Shown here piece after piece: positions 17,263 through 23,799 of a stretch of DNA of 64,000 nucleotides; within the stretch, counting starts at the first letter, position 1; the number at the start of each line of letters is the position of its first letter. Source of the DNA: a virus; IMG/VR virus record IMGVR_UViG_3300043446_003193, positions 64,001-128,000 of that record. The stretch is one strand, 5' to 3'. The notes under the pieces were generated by a model, which saw only the letters and a program-made list of their open reading frames with translations, was not told the DNA's origin and did not search any database. A program made the position numbers and the translations under genes.

Positions 17263-18111
17263 TTAATTGTTAAATAAATCATCAAATGCTGATGCTACAT
17301 CATCCTTTGCTTTAGGAGTTTCATCTTCCCAAGGCAAATCGTTTGGTAAAGAACCAATACCTACACCAGGAATTTCTTTTGCTTCCGATGTTTTTGCAGG
17401 TTGTGCTTTTGGTTTTGGTGCTTCCAATTCCTCAACAATATCATCATCTACTCCAGATGGTGAAGATGGGTTTAACCAATTTTCTAAAATTGTTTTCAAT
17501 TCTGCGTAAGATAACTCCTGATATAATTCAGTAATTTCTTTTTGATTTTCTAATAAAGATTTAATCGTTGCAGGGTCTTCGTGCAATTTAGTTGTTGCAG
17601 GTTTAACTCTGATTGTTGTTGTAGGATAAGATGCGTTAGATTCTTCCGCTGAAGTTACTTCCAATACAATATCTCTACCTGTGATTGGGTCAGTAATATC
17701 ACCGTAATCAGGGTCTGCAATATAACCTAAGATATCTTGGTAAACTGTCTTACCAAATCCCCAAAACTTAACACCTTCGTTTTCTTTACCTCTTACGATA
17801 ACTGGTACGAAAGTTCTTAATTTTGGTTCCATTTTTTTACCTGCTTTCCAATCATCAGTATCACCTGTTCTCTTAAGTTTTTCTGCAAACTCAACGATAG
17901 GGTCAGGTCTACCAAATGACATTGGACTCAAATAAGTCTTGTTGTTAATGTTGTAGTGAAAATAAAGTTCAATAAAAGGAATGTCTTTGTTGAACTTGTA
18001 CGGAACGATTCTAACTTGTGATTTTCCGTTAGCCGGTTTGTAAATTGAATCCGACTTTTTAGTGTTGTTTTGTAAAGAGCTAAATCTCTTTAGTGCCAAT
18101 GAAATGTCCAT
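17263..18111 (-). CDS. 32: Single-stranded DNA-binding protein, T4 gp32-like
   Basis: Coats single-stranded DNA at forks and in recombination. The N-terminus (MDISLALKRFSSLQ) is like the cooperative B domain. The core includes VRIVPYKFN, ELYFHYNIN and KFWGFGKTVYQDI. The acidic tail ends DDVASAFDDLFNN, as in gp32, where it recruits partner proteins. The 282-residue protein contains no cysteine at all, so the zinc site of T4 gp32 (His and three Cys) is absent. A 131-base AT-rich leader with two promoter-like elements precedes it; T4 gene 32 is autoregulated through its leader, and the same may apply here. Confidence 0.88.
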   Translation of the reverse strand: MDISLALKRFSSLQNNTKKSDSIYKPANGKSQVRIVPYKFNKDIPFIELYFHYNINNKTYLSPMSFGRPDPIVEFAEKLKRTGDTDDWKAGKKMEPKLRTFVPVIVRGKENEGVKFWGFGKTVYQDILGYIADPDYGDITDPITGRDIVLEVTSAEESNASYPTTTIRVKPATTKLHEDPATIKSLLENQKEITELYQELSYAELKTILENWLNPSSPSGVDDDIVEELEAPKPKAQPAKTSEAKEIPGVGIGSLPNDLPWEDETPKAKDDVASAFDDLFNN

Positions 18112-18174
18112 TGTTTTGTTGTTTTAGGGTTTAAAAATTTGTTTTAAAGTTTAAGGTTTTATCGCGATTTCCTT

Positions 18175-18196
18175 ATATCTAAATATAACCTTTTTT
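18175..18196 (-). promoter_or_regulatory. Promoter-like element in the gp32 leader (proximal)
   Basis: The coding strand contains AAAAAAGGTTATATTTAGAT. TATATTTA fits TAnnTTTG except for the last base. An 8-base palindrome ATCGCGAT (18161-18168) lies just downstream and stands out in this AT-rich leader as a possible operator. Confidence 0.35.
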
Positions 18197-18207
18197 GCTT
18201 TTATTAC

Positions 18208-18226
18208 TATAAATATACGACTATTT
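18208..18226 (-). promoter_or_regulatory. Promoter-like element in the gp32 leader (distal)
   Basis: The coding strand reads AAAATAGTCGTATATTTATA. It combines the CGTATATT core of the metabolic-class motif with the ATATTTATA element seen before structural genes, which would suit a gene needed throughout infection. Confidence 0.35.
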
Positions 18227-18242
18227 TTTGGATTTTCCAAAT

Positions 18243-18656
18243 TTATTTTGCCCATTTTCCCCTCTGTACTAATTGGGCAATTATACCATAAACTGATAGG
18301 TCTTGGTAGGTATCTTGGATAGATTCACCCACCTCATCTGGTTGTCCCAAAACTATCAATTGTTTCAATCTTTGGATTTTATCGTTAATTCTAAACCAAA
18401 GGCCTGTAAGTGATAATTTTATATCTTCTTTGGTTTGTAGTGAAGTTCCAACGGAGATATTTCCTGGTCCATAATTTCTTTGTTTTTTACAAAATGTTTC
18501 GTACATTTCGTCTTGAATTTTCTTAAATTCAATCATCATTTCGGGATATTCCCTTTCGCAAAATTCTACTGCTGATTCTTCTTTCATATAACTTGTTTTT
18601 ACTTTTCTTATATCCGATATCGGTGGTGGGTTCGGAATTCTTGGTGAATATAACAT
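18243..18656 (-). CDS. Probable Nmad1 (DUF1599-like) protein
   Basis: 137 residues using the ATG at 18656 (MLYSPRIPNP); an upstream extension would run into the preceding gene. The C-terminal 90 residues, with FCKKQRNYGPGNIS, LTGLWFRINDKIQRLKQL and DTYQDLSVYGIIAQ, resemble the nucleotide modification associated domain 1 family (formerly DUF1599), which has a short helical fold and is often found near base-modification genes in phages. Biochemical function is not established to my knowledge. It starts 4 bases after the previous stop. Family assignment is by pattern memory and should be searched. Confidence 0.6.
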   Translation of the reverse strand: MLYSPRIPNPPPISDIRKVKTSYMKEESAVEFCEREYPEMMIEFKKIQDEMYETFCKKQRNYGPGNISVGTSLQTKEDIKLSLTGLWFRINDKIQRLKQLIVLGQPDEVGESIQDTYQDLSVYGIIAQLVQRGKWAK

Positions 18657-18660
18657 AATT

Positions 18661-18963
18661 TTATTTTTTCCAAAATTGATACCATTTTTTCTTTTTAACT
18701 TCTGGCTTTGCAAAGGGTTGCGTATTATCCCAAATGTTTACCATTCCTCCATATCTAACCATCATCATTTGACAAAATAATTGATGATATTGTGGTGGGA
18801 TTTTTTCAAAGTCTGCTAGGATTTTTACATCTAATGTAACACCTTGACCATCTCCTGTCATTAACTTTAGATAATCGTGCATTTCTACGACAGTACTACT
18901 TTTTACTGACAAATGTGCCCCATCTCCAATATGAAATTCACCTTTTTGTTGTTTTGGTGCCAT
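18661..18963 (-). CDS. Hypothetical protein (100 aa)
   Basis: Unrecognised. N-terminal polar segment (MAPKQQKGEFHIGDGAHLSV), a central region with helix and strand propensity (YHQLFCQMMMVRYGG) and a Lys/Trp-rich end KKKKWYQFWKK that could bind nucleic acid or membrane. It lies 2 bases after the upstream zinc-finger-like gene and 4 bases before the Nmad1-like gene, so co-expression is likely. Confidence 0.6.
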   Translation of the reverse strand: MAPKQQKGEFHIGDGAHLSVKSSTVVEMHDYLKLMTGDGQGVTLDVKILADFEKIPPQYHQLFCQMMMVRYGGMVNIWDNTQPFAKPEVKKKKWYQFWKK

Positions 18964-18965
18964 AA

Positions 18966-19226
18966 CTATTTTTTACTGTCCCAATACATTTGTCTAACTT
19001 TTGCTCCTAATTCGGCATCGTTAGGTGTATCTAAAATTGTTCTACTATTTACTGTGATTAGGTTTCTATCTTCACCTAAATAACATTCTCTACACAACTG
19101 TCCTGCTCCTTCTACATATCCATGTCGGAAATCAATGTGAGTTGTTTTTAATGTTGTTGTTTTCTTTCCACACATTATACAATCTTCGTAAATGTCTTCA
19201 AATGGTATTTCTAACTGTTTTGACAT
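18966..19226 (-). CDS. Small putative zinc-binding protein
   Basis: 86 residues with CIMCGKK near the N-terminus and LCRECYLG in the middle: two CxxC pairs about 30 residues apart, the layout of a zinc ribbon or treble-clef knuckle. The C-terminus is helical (AELGAKVRQMYWDSKK). It might bind nucleic acid or a polymerase. It starts 3 bases after the upstream stop. No family recognised. Confidence 0.65.
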   Translation of the reverse strand: MSKQLEIPFEDIYEDCIMCGKKTTTLKTTHIDFRHGYVEGAGQLCRECYLGEDRNLITVNSRTILDTPNDAELGAKVRQMYWDSKK

Positions 19227-19229
19227 AAT

Positions 19230-19544
19230 TTATACTTTTTGTTTATTTAATTTATCTTTAAGTTTCATTACTAATGCGCATGACTCATACTCCTCAAAAT
19301 CAATCAGCGTCTGTAAATTTTCATCTAAAAGGTCTTGAAACTCTCTACTATCAATTGAGAGTGTAATAACAATAATGTTTTTAATTAAGACTTTTGCAAA
19401 ATCAACCCTTTTCTTCTTATATCTAATACCATACTGAATCCCATCAACTATCGCTTTGGAAATCTGCCTTCTATGCATTTCAAAAATATCGGAAGGCTCA
19501 TCGGCATGTATTTCAATAGGAGCGTATTTTTTCATTTTTGTCAT
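19230..19544 (-). CDS. Hypothetical protein (104 aa)
   Basis: Unrecognised mostly helical protein. Basic stretch YGIRYKKKRVDF is followed by a hydrophobic strand-like segment NIIVITLSI and a C-terminal charged helix. It is first in a run of small genes leading to gp32. A near-perfect Bacteroidota -7 sequence, TATATTTG, lies immediately before its ATG. Confidence 0.6.
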   Translation of the reverse strand: MTKMKKYAPIEIHADEPSDIFEMHRRQISKAIVDGIQYGIRYKKKRVDFAKVLIKNIIVITLSIDSREFQDLLDENLQTLIDFEEYESCALVMKLKDKLNKQKV

Positions 19545-19565
19545 AAATCAAATATAACAAAAATA
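19545..19565 (-). promoter_or_regulatory. Bacteroidota-type promoter for the small-gene run before gp32
   Basis: The coding strand reads TATTTTTGTTATATTTGATT directly before the ATG at 19544. TATATTTG matches TAnnTTTG exactly and ends 5 bases from the ATG, so a leaderless transcript is possible. It fills the 23-base gap after the preceding gene. Confidence 0.5.
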
Positions 19566-19567
19566 TT

Positions 19568-19975
19568 TTAATTCTCCAAATTTTGTGTATTGAAACTTTT
19601 AAAAACTTTTGTAGATATTTTTTTGTATCCTACATTAGATGTAGTAAGAATACAATTTCTGAACTCTTCCCAATCAATCATATATGAATTATCAACCTGT
19701 CCACCTGTTTTTTCCTTAACTACTTCGTTAAGTGCATTAATAGTGTATATTGTATTTGATTGTTTTTTTCTATGTACTAAGATGGTTTTCCATTCGGAAG
19801 GTATTGCATTAGAACCTTTTTCAACATTAAATGTAATAAATGCTTCTTCAGGTCTCAACTTACTTTCTAAGATGAAAACATTTGGGTTAGTTAGTGTATA
19901 GTTACTTAATATAAAATCTACCGATTTATCTAACTCATCCTTTGTCGTAAATAGGCAAAGTAATTGTGTGTTCAT
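19568..19975 (-). CDS. Hypothetical protein (135 aa)
   Basis: Unrecognised alpha/beta-looking protein: MNTQLLCLFTTKDEL opens with a strand, then helix DKSVDFILSNY, strands around VFILESKL and AFITFNVE, and a later helix-loop IDWEEFRNCILTT. The single-base overlap TAATG with the end of the large upstream gene suggests translational coupling. Function unknown. Confidence 0.65.
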   Translation of the reverse strand: MNTQLLCLFTTKDELDKSVDFILSNYTLTNPNVFILESKLRPEEAFITFNVEKGSNAIPSEWKTILVHRKKQSNTIYTINALNEVVKEKTGGQVDNSYMIDWEEFRNCILTTSNVGYKKISTKVFKSFNTQNLEN

Positions 19976-22059
19976 TATCTTTTATTTATTTTAGCATCTA
20001 TTTCTCTACATGCATCTTCAAAATCTTTAGTTGGTTTACATTGTAGTCCTACTACACCATTATATCCAACTCCCTTCTCTCTCATTTCTATACTTGCTAA
20101 TTTAATAGGTTTTTCTGGTTTTTTACCTTTTGCAGAATACACAATTGATGCTACTCCGTTTACAACTTTGATTGATAAAAATTCTTTAATACTATTCCAA
20201 TCATCTGTTCCAAACATTTCTTGCATATGAGCTTGTGTAATATACATACTATCTATCTGCATTGTTTCTACACCTTCAACCATAGTTTTCATAGGAATTG
20301 CTTCTTGTAATTTTCTCAATAACATTCCCTGAAATTCTTTATCAGTTGCCATTTTTTCAGCAGATTCTTTCATAAAATCATAAGTAATCTGTCTGTGTGA
20401 ATCAATCCATTTTCTATCACCACTATATTCTGCTAATACTTTATTGTAAACCAAAACTGCTTTCTTAAATTCTTTTTCACTCATTGTTCCTAAGAATTTT
20501 CTAAACTCATCTACATCTAATGTCTTGGTTTTACTCAAATACTTAGCAACTTTTCTTACCAATTGTTCATCATTTTTATCAATAAACAACGGGTCGTTTT
20601 GACCTTTTTCCCTACAAGCTTTAATTGCTCTACCTAAATCTGAAGATGGGATTTCTCTGGTTTGTAAAAATCCTTTTTCTGCAGATGCCATTTGTTTTTC
20701 TTGTAATTCTGTATTTTTAACAGGTGCTTTTGAAAGAGCTTGTTCTGATAATTGTCTTAATTCTGCATCTTCTGCTTTACCAAAACGAGGGTCTTTAGCA
20801 TCCTTCATATTTTTTAATTCATTAGCTCTCTTTTCTTTTTGAGCACCTAATGTGTAGAACCAGTTTTCAGCATCACCTAAACCGGCATTTAATAAATAAA
20901 TTTGCCAATCCTTCTTACAACTGATTTCAATATTTTGAATTTGTCCTTTTATCTTAACCTGTGCGTTGATATCTGTTGAATCTCCTTTATCATCATAGTT
21001 TGCACCCAATGCTTCTTGTTGTGCTCTAACATCCCAAGTCATACCGGTAACTTCCCAATTTCCTTTACCATATTGTCTATCCATATTTTTGATAAACGCA
21101 TCGTGAGCACCCGCCATTTGTTTAATCCAACTTCTATCTAAAATTGGAACTCCACCTGCCGCTTCAATTGCATCTGCATTTGCTTCCAATGATTTTATAA
21201 ATTCTGCTCTTGCTGCCATTCCAGCTTGAGTTGGTGGGAACGAATATACCGCCTGCATTGCCAATTCGTTAGCTTGAGCAGATACTTGTCCTGCACCATA
21301 TTGGTCAGTAATCATTCCGATTGGTGGTTCAAATGTACCTTGTTTAGACATTTTAAGTAATGAACGAAGGGCATCATATCCAGCCGGTGGTAATTTACTT
21401 TGTAAAAATTTAGCCAATGCAGGAGGATAATCATATTTACTAACTACTTGACCAGGATATGCTTTCTTAAATGCCGCTATTGCCTTTTCTGTTGAAATTC
21501 CAGAAGGAGGTAAAAATTTATTTCTATTAGCCGCTTTCTTTTGGTCTAGAGTTTTTGAACCTTTAGTTCCGTATTTTTGTTTTGGAGCCACTACAACTGC
21601 ACCCTTTTCTACATCTACATTTTTAGGTGTTGTATCTTTTGTTTTTTTCTCTTTTGCCTTTTCAGCATCTGTTGTTGTAATATTTGCTTTAGGTGCTGTT
21701 TGTTGTTTTCCTACTTTTGGAGCAGGTTTTCCTGCAGCAGGTTTTTCTTTTGGTAATTGACCACCATTTGCCTTTTTAGCTTTACTAATTTCAGCAGATG
21801 TTGGTATATCGTGGATTGCAGGGTCCATTTTAGAAACCACATAGATGTTTCCTGATTTTTTGTTCTTAACTACATCCTCTTCGTTTAAATACGAAAAATA
21901 TACTCTTGCTTTCTGTGCCATTTCGTTAGCATCTGAAACCCCATTTTCTTTTAGGATTTGAGCAAGTTTTGTAACCTGTTCCTCTTTTGTCAAGTCTATA
22001 ATACCACTTTCTACTCTGTATTCTAACTCTTTAAGGATTTCTTGAAAATTTATTGACAT
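19975..22059 (-). CDS. Large orphan protein, possible virion or nuclease-like protein
   Basis: 694 residues, function not recognised. The N-terminal 90 residues contain a helical domain (LEYRVESGIIDL, KLAQILKENGVSD). Residues about 95-190 form a Lys/Pro/Ala/Thr-rich disordered linker. The remainder looks globular, including STDINAQVKIKGQIQNIEISCKKDWQ (two acidic positions and a Lys pair on adjacent strands, which may be a degenerate PD-(D/E)xK-like core) and a long helical C-terminus. A strong ATATTTATA element lies 33 bases upstream, as for structural genes, so a late, perhaps packaged, protein is plausible. No catalytic claim is made. Confidence 0.6.
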   Translation of the reverse strand: MSINFQEILKELEYRVESGIIDLTKEEQVTKLAQILKENGVSDANEMAQKARVYFSYLNEEDVVKNKKSGNIYVVSKMDPAIHDIPTSAEISKAKKANGGQLPKEKPAAGKPAPKVGKQQTAPKANITTTDAEKAKEKKTKDTTPKNVDVEKGAVVVAPKQKYGTKGSKTLDQKKAANRNKFLPPSGISTEKAIAAFKKAYPGQVVSKYDYPPALAKFLQSKLPPAGYDALRSLLKMSKQGTFEPPIGMITDQYGAGQVSAQANELAMQAVYSFPPTQAGMAARAEFIKSLEANADAIEAAGGVPILDRSWIKQMAGAHDAFIKNMDRQYGKGNWEVTGMTWDVRAQQEALGANYDDKGDSTDINAQVKIKGQIQNIEISCKKDWQIYLLNAGLGDAENWFYTLGAQKEKRANELKNMKDAKDPRFGKAEDAELRQLSEQALSKAPVKNTELQEKQMASAEKGFLQTREIPSSDLGRAIKACREKGQNDPLFIDKNDEQLVRKVAKYLSKTKTLDVDEFRKFLGTMSEKEFKKAVLVYNKVLAEYSGDRKWIDSHRQITYDFMKESAEKMATDKEFQGMLLRKLQEAIPMKTMVEGVETMQIDSMYITQAHMQEMFGTDDWNSIKEFLSIKVVNGVASIVYSAKGKKPEKPIKLASIEMREKGVGYNGVVGLQCKPTKDFEDACREIDAKINKR

Positions 22060-22092
22060 ATCTATTCTATTATCTTAAGTATAATTATATGA

Positions 22093-22102
22093 TATAAATA
22101 TA
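22093..22102 (-). promoter_or_regulatory. Putative late promoter element
   Basis: The coding strand reads TATATTTATA, 33 bases before the ATG of the large orphan gene. It is one of eleven exact copies of ATATTTATA in intergenic DNA here. Confidence 0.5.
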
Positions 22103-22107
22103 ATTTT

Positions 22108-23376
22108 TTAGTCTATTACCACTAAATCGTTGTAATTCTTTCCTTCGTAACTTCGGACCGGAAACCCACCCCTTTCCATTATCTCCTTAACCCCATTCAA
22201 TACCTCTTCTCTTTCAATCGGATGTGTATCTATAAGAAACGCATCATATGTGTATAGAATGAACTTGCTCATCTTACCTTCTAAGAAATCTAATACCTCT
22301 CTAATTTTCATATAATTCACTTCAGTCTCTAAGGCCTGTAACAGGTAACTAAACACCTTTTGTTCGGTTGCGGCTTCAATCCTACTAAAATGTATTTCTC
22401 TTTTATATAAGAGTGTCGTTAGTTTTCCAGAAATGATGAACTTTTGGTGTACTTCTCTTATCCACTCATCTACCTTTTGAAAAAACGGAATCCCTCTCGC
22501 CTTATCATCTAATCCCCCATAAAGATAACGGAAGGTTAATAACTTCGCTTCCTCATACCCAACCCCATAAAGGTCGGCAAGGTGTTGGTGAGCGGTAACC
22601 CCTTTAGGAAATTCGTATCCAACTATTTTCGCAATTAGGCGGATGTGATACGATTCGTAATCAAATTGTATTAGGGTTCCGTTGTGGTGACGGGATATAA
22701 TGGATTCTCTCGTTCCATCTCCTTTATTAAGGGCAGACCAGTTTACGTTTAGATGACGATTGGATGGACGACCGGTGATTGTGTATGGATTGTATTGTGT
22801 GTAAACGATACCACCTCTTTTGATATAAGCGGGATTGAAAGCAAAACTATCAATAAATTTTTCCTCTACGACCTTTACCCCAGCCCCTTCCAGCCTTCCC
22901 AATGTTTGTATTGCTTTGGAATATTTTAAATTCGGTTCTGTTCTTAGGGTTGGTAATGGAATTGTTTTTAGAACTTCGTACCACTTCATTAATGGTATAC
23001 AATCATTGAGTTCTTTATAATCATTTCTATACCCCTTATAAACTGATCCTACGAACTCGCTGAATATAAATGGTTTCCCATACTCTTCAAAGTATAACCA
23101 TTCAAAATCATATCCTAATCCACCAAGATACCTACTATCTAAAACGACAGTATCTTCGTTGATAAATTCCGATACATTAATCATTGGTAGTTTACCAGCA
23201 TCTATATGATGAAAATTAATAATACCGTCTTCCGATTTTGTTCTATAATAAAGAAACGACATAACTGTTCCTAATGGATGTGCTCTATGAGAACTCCAAA
23301 CGGGTATCAATAATTCTACTTTTGGTTTTGTAGATATTAGTTGTTTTAGTGTAGATTTTGTTTCAATTAAGTTCAT
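22108..23376 (-). CDS. Family A DNA polymerase-like protein lacking an exonuclease domain
   Basis: 422 residues with the palm and fingers motifs of DNA polymerase I. TGRPSNRHLNVN (201-212) precedes motif A DYESYHIRL (239-247). The fingers helix is K278-LLT-F282-RYL-YG, matching KxxxFxxxYG, and motif C is YTYDAF (375-380). Departures from Pol I: the fingers Arg four residues before the Lys is Tyr, and motif C has DA where DE is usual, while both catalytic Asp positions remain. No proofreading or 5' nuclease domain fits in the short N-terminus. Base composition differs from neighbours: 29 of 60 bases are G or C at 22141-22200 against 17 of 60 at 24121-24180. This suggests recent acquisition. 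A repair, translesion or terminal-extension role is possible. Confidence 0.75.
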   Translation of the reverse strand: MNLIETKSTLKQLISTKPKVELLIPVWSSHRAHPLGTVMSFLYYRTKSEDGIINFHHIDAGKLPMINVSEFINEDTVVLDSRYLGGLGYDFEWLYFEEYGKPFIFSEFVGSVYKGYRNDYKELNDCIPLMKWYEVLKTIPLPTLRTEPNLKYSKAIQTLGRLEGAGVKVVEEKFIDSFAFNPAYIKRGGIVYTQYNPYTITGRPSNRHLNVNWSALNKGDGTRESIISRHHNGTLIQFDYESYHIRLIAKIVGYEFPKGVTAHQHLADLYGVGYEEAKLLTFRYLYGGLDDKARGIPFFQKVDEWIREVHQKFIISGKLTTLLYKREIHFSRIEAATEQKVFSYLLQALETEVNYMKIREVLDFLEGKMSKFILYTYDAFLIDTHPIEREEVLNGVKEIMERGGFPVRSYEGKNYNDLVVID

Positions 23377-23381
23377 ACGAA

Positions 23382-23400
23382 CTCAATATACGAAAAATAT
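23382..23400 (-). promoter_or_regulatory. Promoter-like motif upstream of the family A polymerase-like gene
   Basis: The coding strand reads ATATTTTTCGTATATTGAG, ending 5 bases before the ATG. It matches the metabolic-class motif rather than the structural ATATTTATA element, although the gene sits next to baseplate genes. Confidence 0.45.
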
Positions 23401-23414
23401 TTGTATTTACAAAG

Positions 23415-23789
23415 TTATTTATGAAATTGTAATAGGTTAGGTAAATACAAACCTATGTTTTTTATTTTTGCAGCTGCAATAGAAATTGTTGCTTTGTTTG
23501 AGTTTCTAACACCCATATCATCAATACCACCTTCCACTTTATAAGTAGTATCAATTGGTCCAGATATTCTCCAATACATTTTTATAGCTAACCAAAATGG
23601 GTTTTCTAAATGTTGTGCATATACATTCTGGTCTACTTCGTACACATGTCCGTTTGAATCATTTGCTTTTTGAACAAAATATCTTTGAATGAATCCATTT
23701 GAATAATCATACTTTGTTGGAATTGGTACAATTGTTTTTGGGAATTGTATAGTAAATTGTTCTATATTTTGTGCTACATCTTTATACAT
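23415..23789 (-). CDS. Putative virion structural protein (124 aa)
   Basis: Not assigned to a named family. Sequence YDYSNGFIQRYFVQKANDSNG and HLENPFWLAIKMYWRISGP suggests a compact alpha/beta virion protein, and a Gly-Ile-Asp segment (VEGGIDDMGVRNSN) precedes a hydrophobic helix. It follows the large hub-like gene by 10 bases, at the end of the baseplate operon, so a baseplate or neck role is likely by position only. Confidence 0.6.
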   Translation of the reverse strand: MYKDVAQNIEQFTIQFPKTIVPIPTKYDYSNGFIQRYFVQKANDSNGHVYEVDQNVYAQHLENPFWLAIKMYWRISGPIDTTYKVEGGIDDMGVRNSNKATISIAAAKIKNIGLYLPNLLQFHK

Positions 23790-23799
23790 ACAATTTATT

